Source: Prunella strophiata (Eukaryota; Chordata; Aves; Passeriformes; Prunellidae). From it: DNA of 64,000 nt. Below are positions 1-11,831 of this stretch, piece after piece (the stretch's first letter is position 1; every line of letters begins with the position of its first letter). Made by a program: the position numbers and the translations under genes. The DNA is taken from NCBI GenBank assembly GCA_036583965.1, contig JAZBQD010000015.1, positions 64,448,330-64,512,329 of the forward strand. The letters run 5' to 3'. The notes beneath the pieces are model-generated. The model did not search any database, had not been told where the DNA came from, and saw only the letters and a list, made by a program, of their open reading frames with translations.

Positions 1-590
1 AGCAGGTTTAGAGACTCACTTTTTCAAGGACCTCTATATGCAAGTCACAGGCTCATTTTGATTTTACATCTTTTGGAAACTCAGAGCTGTGAATGAATTT
101 TTATTTGACACTTCTAGGCCTCTTGATTTATTTTGTTTAAAGGACAGGTTTAAGAAGAGGCATCTCTTTTGGCAGTTTGAGAATGAAGGAGGGCTACATT
201 TAAAATATACATTTTAACAGGAAGGAGGCAGTAAATAACAAACATATCCATAGGTTTGTGCTCCCTTACATAATAAAAATATTGAGTACATTTTTGTATA
301 GGTAAAGAAACAGTGAAATTTCTTCTATCGTAAAATTCTCTCACGCCACTTTGAACACGTTTTATGAACTAACTTTAGGGCTGTATGTAAATCTGCTCAG
401 TATTCTGGGAAAGGAGAGGTTTATTAATCTGGAAAAAGTGTCTTTGCTTAGAGCTAACTTTAGAATCTGTTTTAAATAGGAATTTTTAACAAATGAATAG
501 TATTCCCTCAGTTGCCCTTAGATTAGCTTTCTTTCATAGGTACTGGGCAGAGTTAGTACAATTTCACTCCTGGAAAAAAGTTTTTACATC
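1..590. other. AT-rich non-coding DNA, no feature seen
   Basis: Unique-looking AT-rich sequence with frequent stops in all frames. I see no repeat, RNA gene or exon-like segment before the diverged repeat that begins near 591. Confidence 0.6.
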
Positions 591-860
591 CCTGAACAGA
601 TATTAAACATGATCAGCATAACATCAGTGAATCTGACAAGATTCAGCCCACACAGTTTGTTCCTCCAGAGCTGACAGAGCCCTTGCTAGCCCTTATATCC
701 CAAACTAATCAAAAAGAAAGACTGAATGAGCTCCCACGACTGAAGCAAATGAAGTCAAATACTAGATAATTTTAACAAAAATAATAAGGTTTCAGTCATC
801 AGTGAACATACCAATTCTGCTGCAATGAAATTTCTCAGTGAGCCAAGTGCAAGGCATGTT
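591..860 (+). repeat. Diverged direct repeat, copy A (partner at 8886-9155)
   Basis: Several ordered blocks recur at 8886-9155 in the same orientation: CATGATCAGCA, an exact run ACAGTTTGTTCCTCCAGAG (about 652-670 here, about 8956-8974 in the partner), then CTGAATGA, GCAAAT, GTCAAATACT against GCCAAATGCTG, and GTCATCAGT against GTCATTATCAGT. Small indels separate the blocks and similarity fades near 870. I do not recognise the family. It may be an ancient interspersed repeat or a local duplication about 8.3 kb apart. No open reading frame is shared by the two copies. Confidence 0.7.
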
Positions 861-1640
861 TAATTCAATATTATTGTCAAATCTTGACTGGCTGTGGAGA
901 TCTTCAGATCTTCAAATCTAGCCTACTCCAGCCTCATATAAGGATTCTGTCACTTACATAATCTTGCAAATGTACCTACTTTTAAAGGGTGCTGCCATTG
1001 TCAGGTTTCAATGAAGGAATTGTCATGAATCTGAATACATGTTATACTGATTTGGTGATTTAAAATTTGAGCCTATGGATATGCCTATTTCTCTTACACT
1101 GTGGCATGATTTTAAATGTTTGATTTTTAAATTTTCTTAGTAAAATTAAAGTAAATTGAACATCATTTTTATGGTGTAATTCATAGAAGACCGACAAATT
1201 AATGGCCTTTAGCTGTTTCTTTGGATCTTTGACATTTGAGCCCATTGGTTTCCCAGTCTTGACACTCATGCTGGTAGGTTCTACAATGTTGGCCGTTGCA
1301 TAATTTTGCATTTTCCTTTTAGTCTTCCCCATGCTAAAGCTAAAGGATATGCAAGAGACAGAACCTTATCAAGTCATAGCTCATCTCCCTGCTTTTGTCA
1401 GGCCAGGGCCACCCTGATCACAAAAGCCATCATGTAGTGGGAAGGCACACAGCCTTCCTATTAGCATCATATCTGTGAAATCCTGTGCAGAGTCTGACAG
1501 ACTGGTTTGTGCTATGGACTTTCAGCACTGGCCTTAAACTTAAGTCGAATAACTCCTTTGCATAAGGCACGTGCAAGATGCTTGGGGCTGATTCCATATG
1601 AGACCCAGTTCCTTTTGTCCTTTTTATTTATCTCACATGG
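861..1640. other. AT-rich non-coding DNA, no feature seen
   Basis: No repeat family, RNA gene or convincing exon recognised between the diverged repeat and the solo LTR. Confidence 0.5.
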
Positions 1641-1645
1641 CCATG
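1641..1645 (+). repeat. 5' target-site duplication of the solo LTR (CCATG)
   Basis: CCATG lies directly before the TG that opens the LTR and is repeated exactly at 2233-2237 directly after the CA that closes it. Five base pairs is the duplication length expected of ERVL-class integrases. Confidence 0.85.
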
Positions 1646-1899
1646 TGTGCTGGTTTTGGCTGGGGTTTTGCTTAATCTTCTTCACAGTGGATGGTATGGG
1701 GCTATGTTTTGGATTCGTGCTGGACACAGGATTGATAAAATAGATATGTTTTTGTTATCAATGAGCAGGACTTACACAGAGCCAAGGCCTTTTTGGTTTT
1801 TGTACTGCTGATGAGGAAGTTGTGGCTGTATGGGATGTTGAGAGGAGACAGATACAGGACAGGTGACTCAAACTGACCAAAGGAGTATTCCAGACCATA

Positions 1900-1922
1900 T
1901 GACATCATGCCTAGCATATAAA
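1900..1922 (+). promoter_or_regulatory. LTR promoter core: CRE-like motif and TATA box
   Basis: TGACATCA at 1900-1907 is followed within about 10 bp by CATATAAA. The second LTR of this family keeps the same pair (TGACATCA at 56626-56633, TATATAAA at 56641-56648). Conservation of spacing in two diverged copies supports a real retroviral promoter. Present activity is unknown. Confidence 0.6.
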
Positions 1923-2103
1923 CATGGGGAGAAGAAAGAGGAAGCACAGGGTTATGTTTGGAGTGATGATGCTTGCCTTTCCATGTAACTGTACCATGTA
2001 ATAGAGCCCTGCTGTCCCGGGGATGGCTGAACACCTGCCTACCCATAGGAAGCAGTGAATTCCTAGTTTTGCTTTGTTTGTGTGCATGACTTTTGCTTTC
2101 CAT

Positions 2104-2109
2104 ATTAAA
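2104..2109 (+). terminator. LTR polyadenylation signal ATTAAA
   Basis: ATTAAA lies downstream of the TATA motif at the place expected for the R region of the LTR. The copy at 56.8 kb has a changed hexamer at the equivalent place (TATGAAAC context). Confidence 0.5.
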
Positions 2110-2232
2110 CTTTATCTTAACCCACAAGTTCTTCAGCTTTTACCCTTCCTATTGTCTCCCCGGTCCTGCCAGTGGGGAAGTGAGTGAGAGGCTGCTCAGT
2201 GCTTGGTGGCAGGTTGGGGCTGAACTATGACA

Positions 2233-2237
2233 CCATG
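2233..2237 (+). repeat. 3' target-site duplication of the solo LTR (CCATG)
   Basis: Exact repeat of 1641-1645, immediately after the terminal CA of the LTR. Confidence 0.85.
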
Positions 2238-3518
2238 ATTTTTGATGCCTTTGTAGAGCTCTCATCCTTTGTACTTCATGCTGAACCAGAGGAACCACCA
2301 TGGTTAGCCTTTGTACAGTCATCAACCTCACTTTCACATAACCATCTTATACCCATATTCAGAACTTTGCAATGCTTTCTTCTCCCAATGTTTTGGTGTC
2401 TTCTGCTATTCTAAGACATTTCATTCAGGTATCCCTTTCTGTTCCAGTACCACAGTGTTGATGTCTGAGACATTTATGGATTTACTGTTTTAGCATTTAA
2501 AGAAGAGATCTTATTTTGTGTTGTGTCAACTTGAGAAAATGTAAAATCTAAATGCTTCTGCTCTATGGCCCCTCTTCCTTTAACAGATCTTTAAAAAGGC
2601 TATGACTAACATATTCCTCCTTGCTTTCAAATATATCTGGATATGGTTAGTAACAGTGTTGTTTTTGTCTGTGTTACACTTCAGAAAAGCTAATTTTAGA
2701 CTGGTGTTACATCTATTATTGTTGCATTTCCCTTTCTACTAAAAAAAACCATGAACAGGTTATCATCAAATTGTTAAAGATTTGCATGCTGGACATTAAT
2801 TTCTCTTTTTCTCCTTCGTTCACAGTTGTAGCATGTCCCTTTATGAAGGCTAGGTCAGGTGCAGCCCCTTGGAGGGTAAAGCAGATGGTTCCTGTCTATC
2901 CAGCAGCTGGGCATATGTGGGTGGAAAAACTTTGCAAGACAGCTGAATGGGGAAGAGTTACAGCAGAGAATTGGGATCCTGCAGCTCAGGAGGAGCAGAC
3001 AGACAGACTTCAGAGGCTGGTGGAAAAGACTGCCTAGGATGAGAGGGGATTAGTCAAGTTTGTTGCAAACTAAGAAAGTCACTAAGTTGACCAAAAGCAA
3101 ACCTGTAACCAAGGAAGACATGTTTAAGAAACCTTCTTTATTTTTAATCTGCTTGAATTGGTATTTTTGTGCTTTTTCTTTTCAATCTTTAGGTTTTGGT
3201 TCAAGGTTTAATAAAAAATTGCTTCCTGAGTTTCAAAGTCTTTCAATCTTCTTTGGGGATCTCATTATAAAGAAAAGGTCTAGGCAGTTACCTCTCAAAA
3301 CCTTGGCTGACTCCGGTTTCTGTCACACTTAGGTAGTTAAGAGACACTAAATATCTCCCTTGCTCATAAGCTTCAAATTGCTGATCATAATGAGTAAATT
3401 CAGTGCAACAAAAGACAGATTTCTGTGAAATTCAGTATTTGTATCATTTGCACAACTCAATGACACCATCTTACATGACACCATGTGAACTGAGCTGTAT
3501 TCAAAAACCTGCAAGTAC
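2238..3518. other. AT-rich non-coding DNA with one weak exon-like segment
   Basis: No repeat family recognised. A polypyrimidine tract ending in CACAG (2821-2825) precedes a frame that stays open to a stop at 3035-3037. The translated segment matches nothing I know, and no donor or partner exon can be argued. I leave it unannotated as a gene. Confidence 0.4.
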
Positions 3519-3609
3519 CATGCTCTAGGGAAGCCTGCTTGAGCAGGGAGGTTGGACTAGATGGCCTCCAGTCATCCTTCCCAGTCCTACCTGTTCTGTG
3601 ATTCTGTGA
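3519..3609 (+). mobile_element. CR1 LINE, 3'-terminal fragment
   Basis: The stretch reads from TGCTCTAGGGAAGCCTGCTT through GAGCAGGGAGGTTGGACTAG and ATGGCCTCCAGT to a tandem terminus TTCTGTGATTCTGTGA. This is the diagnostic 3' end of the Chicken Repeat 1 retrotransposon, including the 8-bp terminal repeat that replaces a poly-A tail. Only about 90 bp is kept, as expected from severe 5' truncation, so it carries no coding capacity. It reads on the plus strand. The subfamily cannot be assigned by eye. Confidence 0.95.
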
Positions 3610-4813
3610 ACAAGCAGTAAGTACAGCAGCACTGCTTTTGGACTATTTGGTCTGTTTGGGGTTTGGAAGTTTCTGCAGTAGATACCTCAAGAGGAATCTT
3701 AGTCAATATATGTTCCCATCTAGATCACTGGCTCTCTGGGGCTGGTGGTAGCAAGCCTTGGCTTCTCCCTAATAACTAAGTGCAGGTAAACCTGATCCAG
3801 GTAACCATTGCCTAGATGTTGCTTGTTGTGCCTTCAGACTGAAAATTTGTGCCTGACTTGGAGTTTGCTCCTTGTCCTGAATCCTGCAGTGTTGATTTGA
3901 TCTCCTGGTATTTGAGTGTTGGCCACTACTTTGCCTTTTTTTTGTGTCATGTACCTCCTAATATTAATACTCCATGTTGACAGTCCAGCCATCCTTCTTA
4001 TTGTCATAGGGACTGGTGTCTCTGCAAGGGTGTCAAGATCTTGGCATGCAACTCTGAGGTTTACTCCTTCCAAACCTAGTGGGTGATTTAAATACAGAGA
4101 AATAAATAATAAAAATAAATATCACGTAGTAGAAGGCTATGCTTTGTTGCACATGATAGTGAAACTTCCTCATCTGGTCCATCATGATATTTATGAAATA
4201 TATAAAGAATATTTTCAGAAATAACACTCATTTCATTATGTATAAGGTTTCCTCCTCTCTTTGGGGCCTAAACCTAATGTGGAATTGCTGATTCACTGGG
4301 AGAAAGATCACATACTGAGAAATTTTCATAATGACAAGCCATCCCTTATGGATTGACTATTGTCTAAAGTGCTAGAGAAAAAAAAGTGACCAGCCCTGAA
4401 ATAATTAAATCAGTTTGGTGCTAAATATGTCAGCAAATGATAAGAAAGGTGATCCACAGAGACTTTGTAAACATTTTGTAAAGAAAGAAATGCAATGACA
4501 CAAAAATGGGAAATGATAACAGCAATGAAAATATCCAGGTGGCTCATCTAAAAATGATATGTTTGCAGTTGGCTTTTATGTGTAGCAAACCTTAACTGAA
4601 GGAAAAATAATCCAAGCTAGGTATTCTGAGGAATAAAAGCAGCAAATGGGCCATGACTGGAAAGAAAACAAAACTAAACAAGCAAGCTCACCGGCAGAAT
4701 AAAGAGCTGTAATTGGTGTTTAATGCATTCTGCACTCTGAGATTGATGCTGGTTGTGCTAAACACAGAAAGGAATACATATTTCAGAAAACAAAAGGATG
4801 GGCTAAAAATGGG
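3610..4813. other. AT-rich non-coding DNA, no feature seen
   Basis: Unique-looking sequence between the CR1 tail and the degenerate GA/ATAC simple repeat. No exon, RNA gene or repeat family recognised. Confidence 0.5.
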
Positions 4814-4925
4814 TAGATAGAGAGAGGGAGAGATAGGCACATACATACATGCATTGATATTTATCTGTACGCAGATATACAGGCATACATAAATACATGC
4901 AGACACGCGTGTACATGCAGACACA
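4814..4925 (+). repeat. Degenerate GATA/GA and ATAC simple repeat
   Basis: A short GATA/GAGA run (about 4814-4836) continues into imperfect ACATACAT, ATACAGGCATACATAAATAC and ACATGCAGACAC units. The pattern is that of an old decayed tetranucleotide microsatellite. Confidence 0.7.
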
Positions 4926-5119
4926 TCTAGCTAGATTTCTTCATGAGATTCTGCTGCAGTGGTGTCAGTGATCTGTACTGTGTCAATAAGGCTGTTCTGA
5001 GATATATATGTGTGCTGAGAAGCTTGAGACTCCTCATGTGCTTAGCTTGTAAGCATCCATAACTTTGGTTTAGAAAAACTGCTTTGTAGGCTTTTCTTCA
5101 TTACTCAAAAGTTTATGAA

Positions 5120-5495
5120 GAAGAGCTGTGCTGATTTAGACCAGAGTGCTGGCCCAGTATTCTGTCCCAGCAGTGGACATAAGGCAAAGGATTCCTAGGA
5201 CAAAGAACAGGGCAAGCACATGATATTTACCCTTACACATTCCCAGCAGTTAACTACTTGCAGCTCTGAAGATTTCATAAGCTTAATAGCCTTCAGTGGA
5301 GTTTTATTCCAAATACTCATTTAGCTTCTGCTTGTATCCATGTAAATTTTTCAGCCTCCAAAATGGATTGGTCTTTTAGAAAGAGTTTGAGTGCTCTGAC
5401 ACATTTTGTGGGAAGAGATAATCTCCTTTGGTTTGTTTACATCAAGCTTGTATCAGCCTTATTTCATGACATCAGACACACCAGTTATACACAAT
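5120..5495 (+). mobile_element. Old sauropsid-type interspersed repeat, family not named
   Basis: A series of short blocks in fixed order looks like an ancient dispersed repeat found in bird and reptile genomes: GCCCAGTATTCTGTC near 5151, CAGTGG, AGAACAGGGCAAGCA near 5204, GCTTAATAGCC near 5281, ATCCATGTAAATTTTT near 5336, and then CATTTTGTGGGAAGAGATAA and TTTGTTTACATCAAGCTTGT. I recall the pattern but cannot name the family. Divergence is high. No open frame is associated with it. The TTTC microsatellite starts about 45 bp downstream. Confidence 0.5.
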
Positions 5496-5539
5496 AATAT
5501 TATTAATGTGTCTGTATATATTTGCACATATTTTACATC

Positions 5540-5713
<174 letters not shown>

Positions 5714-8700
5714 ATAGTTTTATGTTTCCATTAAAAGCCTGAACTGAGTGAAATTCCCAAGAGGAAGAGTTTGATGCAGTGTTGTGGAGAACTGAACCTG
5801 TTTCTGGGGCTGAAATATTTGAGCCCACTGTGTGTGGCAGAAAAAAGGATGCAAGTACAGAGCAGGGAGCCAAGTTCTTCTGAAAAATATCCCAGAGACC
5901 AGGAGTTGCTAGGTGAATTTTGCTGCAATTCAGAGAGTCTCTGAGTTGTCATTGAAAGCAGGTTTGAGGAAATGACTCACCTGCAAGGACACCGTGGGAA
6001 GGACAAGTTATTTATGAACCTTTTAATTTAATTGTTGATATTTAGACTCCATCTGGCATAGTCACTTCAGATTTTCTCTTCAGACAAGTTAGGGATCTTA
6101 GTTAATACAACAGTAAAACCTGACTTGTCTGACTGTAAAGGCTTTTGTCTTGGAGGAAGAGTTCATTGGACATGAAAGCCTGGACAGATCAACCTCAAAG
6201 CTGTGGTCAATATTTATTTCCTCAATTATGCTTATTAGTTGTATCTTGCTTTATCAAAAATTGCCTTGTGTTCCCTACAAAGAGATCCCTAACTTCTGTT
6301 GCTTATAGCTTTTTCTTATGCTGTCTGTAAAAATCTCCTCATAATAAAAAGGTTGTAAACATTTATAAAGAACCAGTGATTCTTTCTCTGTGACTACTAA
6401 GATTTTTCAAAAGGCTTTTTCTTTTTTTGTGCACAGTAGGCTCCCTCTTGGTACTGAGCACAATTCTCTGCACTTGCACTTCTCCATCAGTGATTCTGAG
6501 TGGCTGGTTAAAGATTTAGAAGTGTTGTTTTTTTCTGGCTTTTTTGTCTTCCCCTTTTCTTTCATAAAATAATGCAACATTTTCATGATTTGTAGGGGCT
6601 AGCAGGCCTTTTGTGTCTAGCAGCAAAATGATCTTTCTCATCTGTGATCTACCAATTATTATAAATGTCACTGTTGAGAGTTTAAGGAGGCATAAATATT
6701 TTAAGTGAAAAGTAACAATTAGGTAGTGCCAGTCCAACAGAAATTTTTACTGTTCATTACCAGGCTGTTTCCAGAATTATTGCTTGTCTCAAAAAAGCAG
6801 TTCCCACGTTTAATCCAGAGAAAGGTGAAAGGCCAGACAAAACATATAAAAGTGAAAACTTCACAAAAGATGAAAAATTCAATAAAAATTCCTGAAAAAA
6901 TGAAAAATACCCTAATATGATGCTTGGTTGTATAGATGGGGAAATACAAGGGGTCTCAGTGCTATTTCTGTGTAATGGAAATTTGAATTAACAAGTCACC
7001 CAAATATGATCCAGCAGTAAGAGATCCAAACCAATCTGATACCAACCCCTATTTTTTTGTCTATTTGGATGAGTTGTAGCAAAGTGATACTGTTTCTTTT
7101 TTTTTCATACATTTCCATAATTTTTTTTTTGCTACCAAGCTTTCTGAAAGTTGAGAAAGCTGCTTTCCTTTAAATGCCTAGTTGTCGAAACCATGTAACC
7201 ATGCCTATTCTTTCCTGTTTTTTAATTTGAATATCCATGTTTGCCACCTTATTGACTGCCTTCTCTTCTATGAAATAAAGCGTAATTTGTAGTCAGTGTA
7301 ATATATCTGTTCAGCCTGAGAATTTTTGAAACAATTCCAACCTTTTTGTTTGTCATTCCTTTATGCCCCATCCACATCAACTAACTCTCAGAATAATTTC
7401 TGCAATGCATCATTGTTATTTCTTTCCTCATGCCTACATTTTCTCTCTAAATCTTTCACTCTGACTTCAGATACCACACTCACTTGTGAGGTCTCTGGAG
7501 TTTCAAAGCTTCTAGACAGTATTCCAGACAATGGGTGTGACTCTGTTTCGAGCAATTTCTACAACTAACTAATGTATTCCCTTAGACATCTGCCTTTTCC
7601 CTCCTTTGGTGCTCTCATTGAGGCTCTGTGGTAATGGCTTTATTTCTTTACAGAGAGAGCAACTCTGCCAAATGCTGGTGAGTGCTCAGTTCTGTGGTGA
7701 TAACTGTCCTCTTGACATTCTTTCTTCCAACATCTTGCAGGTTCACTTTTATTGTCCTCTGAATATTCCTGGATTTTGTTTTATTTTGCTTTTAAACCTG
7801 GTCCGATATGGCACCAAGGAACCTTAAAAAGAGAAATCAGAACTTGTAATCTGATCTGAGCGCATTCTGCAGGTTGGCAAATTTCAGTTTCTTATTCTGT
7901 TATGTTTAAGCCTATTTTCAGAAGTATTTTTTATCTCTGTTCCACGTCTCTGAGGCCCACTACAATCTGATTTTACATTAGAGATTGTACAAGCCCAAAA
8001 AACAGCATGTCAGACTTGCCAAACTGATGTCTGCTAAAAAATTCTTCAATTTTTTTTTTTTTTTTTTAAATTTCACATATGAAGCCAATTATCTTGCAAA
8101 CAAGTTGTTCTTTCTGGGAATTGAGTATTTTCTATATCTGTACCATGATTTGTTCTCTTTCACTAACTTTTAGGCTAGCAATTGAAATGCATGCCCTGGA
8201 TCCTGCAAATATAATTTGTCTGACCCCCATGCATCAGAATAGATATCTCCCTATATCTCCCTATGCCTTCCCATAGTATCATCTCTTTTTAGAAGAGAAC
8301 AAATTCTTGCCTAAATGAGTCTTGCCTTCCAAGAGTCAGTTGTATCTGCAGAAAAGTCTAGATGCATTAGTACAATAATTTGCTGTTGCATTTTGTCATT
8401 TGACAGCTTTCGTCTTGTTTCATGATGCTTTTCCTCCTCCATTGAGCATAGTAGCTGATAAATATTGGTGACAATTTATAAGCAGCCAATATGAGACTAT
8501 ACAAATAACATTAACTGAAGCTTGGGCTGGAGGCTGGGCTGCAGCTTTGTGCGTGGATTTGTGTGGCACTCGCAAATCAGAGAGGATGGAACACTTTGTC
8601 AAAATGTGCTGACATCCCAAAACACACCACAATGATGTCAAGGGCACAGGCACTGATGACTGCATTAGTCCATAGTCAAATACTGCATTAAGAGCTATCC

Positions 8701-8885
8701 TAGATCTGTAATTAATTCAGTGTGAAGAGTGGACATAGAGAACCTCATCTTATGCAAGAAACCCCAATATATCCCTGTTCCAGCCAAATTTTAAAAAGAA
8801 CTTCTTTTATGCTTTCTTCTTTAAAAATAAAAAGACCAAAAAGGAATAAAAATGTTTTGGTTTTTGGGTCGTTTTTTTCTTTTTT
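5714..8885. other. AT-rich non-coding DNA; T18 tract at 8050
   Basis: Low-GC sequence with short homopolymers, including an 18-T run at 8050-8067, and a small direct duplication of ATATCTCCCT near 8241-8265. I recognise no exon, RNA gene or named repeat. Confidence 0.5.
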
Positions 8886-9155
8886 TCTGAACAGCTGTTA
8901 ACCATTGTCTGCATAACCATGATCAGCACAATGGCTTTGATGAGACTAAGCCTACACAGTTTGTTCCTCCAGAGTACACCAAGTTTCCTGCCAGCCGTTT
9001 TGTATTTGCTACAGCCCAGCCTAATAAAAAACACTGAATGAACTCTCATGATAGATGCAAATAAAGCCAAATGCTGCCACAAAAGACATAAGATTTTTGT
9101 CATTATCAGTCACTTTCATTATGCTGAAAGGGAATATTCTCAGCAAACCTCATGC
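8886..9155 (+). repeat. Diverged direct repeat, copy B (partner at 591-860)
   Basis: This copy carries the same ordered blocks as 591-860. CATGATCAGCA (about 8919), ACAGTTTGTTCCTCCAGAG (about 8956-8974), ACTGAATGAACTC, GATGCAAATAAAGCCAAATG, GTCATTATCAGT and TTCTCAGC all match in the same orientation with indels. A T-rich insertion lies just before the start in this copy only. No terminal repeats or target duplications are visible, so the mechanism is unclear. Confidence 0.7.
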
Positions 9156-10249
9156 GCACTGTACCTAAACCACAACCTTTCCCTCTTTTTTATCTTTTTT
9201 TTTTTAATAATTGCTGAGGATATATGAAGTGTTGCCACTTTTTAAAGCATCTTTCATGAACTCTGTCCAGATGCCATGTGACACAAACTATTTTATAGTT
9301 CTGCCCACTGGCACTGGCAGTATAGCCAGTTTCTTCATCTCCATGGGTGACGTTTTATCCAGATTTTCTTTATAAATTGTAACATCAATACCTAGGCATT
9401 TTAGCTGGCTCTGTACAGGTCAGCTCAGGTTCAAACAGGGCTCACATTACCACTGGAAACTTGATCATACACTTGTGTGATTTGAGTGGAAAAAGGGCAA
9501 GGTAACTTTAGAAGCTAGAATTCTCTAATTCAATCCCAAAGCATGTTGTCAACTTTTTTCCTACTACCATGTAGGTTTAATGTTGCACCAGAAGGATTTG
9601 ACTAGAGGGGACTAATATCTGCTAACACTGTTGCTAACATGCTGCTTTACTCGTGGGTTATTTCACTTTGCATTTTATTAGCACTGCCTACTATTAAAAC
9701 TGGTGAATGTTGCCCTTGAAACTCCCCTTCATTTCTTATAACTTTGTCTAGGTCTTAAACTAATGATATTTAAAATTTCATGCTGATAAGGTGTCTGCCT
9801 CTGTCTGCTTTCATTTGGTTTATTTAGTTGTATATTTTCAATACATTCCAGCCGTTTTAGAGAATAATGTCTGAGAAGCTTTGGTTGTTTCACACATATT
9901 GAAAAATAAATGATACCTGATAGTCTTTTTCTTTAAGCACCAGTAATTTTTTATTTTCTATTCCTCATTACCTGAAGTAAAGTCAAGAAGTATGGTGAGG
10001 AGACACTGTTAGAACAGAGAGGTAAAGCTTGTATTTGTACAAGGATTAAGCTGTTTAAAAAATACTTTCTAAATATGGTCATTGCTCACAGATAAAATTC
10101 CCCAAACTTCCTATCTCTGTTGAGCACCATCCAGTGTGATGCTGTACAACATCTGGCAAATGCAGCTGTAAGCAGCAGCATTCTCATCTTCATTTGGCCA
10201 ACTGGACTATGAGTAACAAGGTTGTTTCAAAGCTCTCCATGCTGTTATG
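9156..10249. other. AT-rich non-coding DNA, no feature seen
   Basis: No repeat family, RNA gene or exon-like segment recognised. Several short AT-rich runs only. Confidence 0.5.
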
Positions 10250-10500
10250 ATGGAGCTCAGGAAAAGAAAAAAATCTGCTTCCTCTGAGAGAAAGAGAAGA
10301 AGAAAACAAGCCTGTGGAAAAAAGGAGAGTTTTTCAAGGAGCTCCGCAGGAAAGAGAAATAGGAGTGGAGGTTGGAAAGCAACAGGAGAAAAAGATGCAA
10401 AGAGTAGGAAGGCAAAAAAACCAGGGAATAAGGACCAACAGAGGTGGATAAAGAAGGTGAAGGGGGATAGAAAATAAATACAGTGAGGAAAATGGAAATT
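10250..10500 (+). repeat. Purine-rich low-complexity block
   Basis: The plus strand is dominated by A and G (AGAGAAAGAGAAGAAG, GGAGAAAAAGATGCAAAGAG and similar) for about 250 bp. The bias creates lysine/arginine-rich open frames on this strand and phenylalanine/serine/leucine-rich ones on the other. Both are composition artefacts. It may be a decayed GA-type simple repeat. Confidence 0.6.
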
Positions 10501-11811
10501 TATGAGCAAAGAAGCAGGAAAAGCCCACACTGCCCATCTTGAAAAACAGACCATATATGTCTGTTAAAGTTCCTCATGTCATTTCAAGATCTAGTTTTTC
10601 CAGTTTGCATGAAATTGTAGAATTTCATGTTTGGGACTGGAGGGTATGTTCTGAAAGGGTAAAGGAAACCAAAGATTTAAAAAAAAAAAACAACCAAACC
10701 CAAACATTTTTCAGATTAAATTGTGAAAAAAGAAAAAAAGTCGTAGTGTTCAAAATGTCACTTATTCATAGTGTTCAAAAAGTTGAATATAAGTTTTGAC
10801 ATTTATCCCTTTAAGTATTTTTACCCAATAATCTCAAAAAGTGATTTTGAATTACAGGTATAACTGTATTATTCTGAAACTATAATAAGCTAACGTTTTG
10901 TAGTTAAGAAAACATAAATTCAAAGCATTCATGCCAGCACATTCCTCAGAATTATTCCCTTTTATTACATAATTGATTTACAAGAAAAAAAAAAGTTCAT
11001 AAAGGAAAGCATCAAACTAAGTTTATATTCAATTTTCAGTTTGCTGGTGGTGTGCAATTTTTTAGGAATGAAGCTTCCTTTTCTGTGGGATAGCACTCAA
11101 GGAATTTGGGAGACATGCAGGATTTGGAAGAGGTGCAGCTAATGAAAAAAGACATCACAGAAGGAAAATGCAGAAGAAGGCATTGAAAATCATGTAAAGC
11201 AGGTATTTCACTTGTGGTCTTTTTCACTGTGTTTTCTTCATTTTCTGGATATCTGATTTGATACCTCAGGGTCTCATTTGCAGAAAGAGTGATAACTTTC
11301 AAATGCTGCTGAAATCCATGGAAACTGTCTTTTGATACAGTTGCTGTGTACAGTAAATCCTTTGAAAAAGTAGGTTCAAGGTATTTCAAGAAGAGCAAGC
11401 AGAATTAGTGGGTATTTTTTACCTTAATCTCTCTGTGTTAGGATTTCCCATCTGTAAAATGGTGATACTGATGCAGCGATGCTCACGTGTGGCAAATGCT
11501 GTGTCTACCTCTTACTGCTGGAGTGCTCAACTGTACATCTTCAGCAGTTTTCTTTCAATGCAAGTTTTCTTTTTCTGGACTGAGTATGAAAGAGTAATTG
11601 CTTTCCTTCTGTGATCATAATTCAGCAGGAGAAAGTCATGTGAACAATCTCAAACCTCTCAGAGAGGAGAATTGGAAAATATTTTTAAACTACTGAACTC
11701 AAGTAATTTAATCTTTCCTGCTTACTGCAGTGTATTGAATTTTTGAGACCAAACAGTGTAGACTTCAGCTAGCTTTATAGCCTTGGCTGTTTATAGAGCA
11801 TTTATATTATT

Positions 11812-11831
11812 AAAAAAAAAAAAAAAAAAAA
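11812..11831 (+). repeat. Poly-A tract (A20)
   Basis: Twenty uninterrupted A residues. No polyadenylation hexamer or recognisable retrocopy body lies just upstream, so its origin is undetermined. Confidence 0.95.

Larger units (their letters stand above)
1646..2232 (+). mobile_element. Solo LTR of an avian endogenous retrovirus (probably ERVL-like)
   Basis: A 587-bp element opens with TGTGCTGG and closes with TATGACA, giving the canonical TG...CA ends, and is flanked by a perfect 5-bp duplication CCATG. Inside lie a CRE-like TGACATCA (1900-1907), a TATA-like CATATAAA just downstream, and an ATTAAA polyadenylation signal (2104-2109), in the order expected for U3, R and U5 on the plus strand. 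About 530 bp of it is matched by a second copy at 56425-56959. No internal gag/pol region adjoins it, so it is a solo LTR left by recombination between two LTRs. The family is one I recognise from bird genomes. I infer the ERVL class from the 5-bp duplication and have not confirmed it. Short open frames inside it are meaningless. Confidence 0.88.

Noticed and set aside
1702..2127. 141-residue minus-strand open frame
   Set aside because: It lies antisense inside the solo LTR and has no homologous open frame in the second LTR.
10247..10554. Lysine/arginine-rich open frame on plus and phenylalanine-rich frames on minus
   Set aside because: Both follow from the purine-rich composition of 10250-10500 and have no domain structure.
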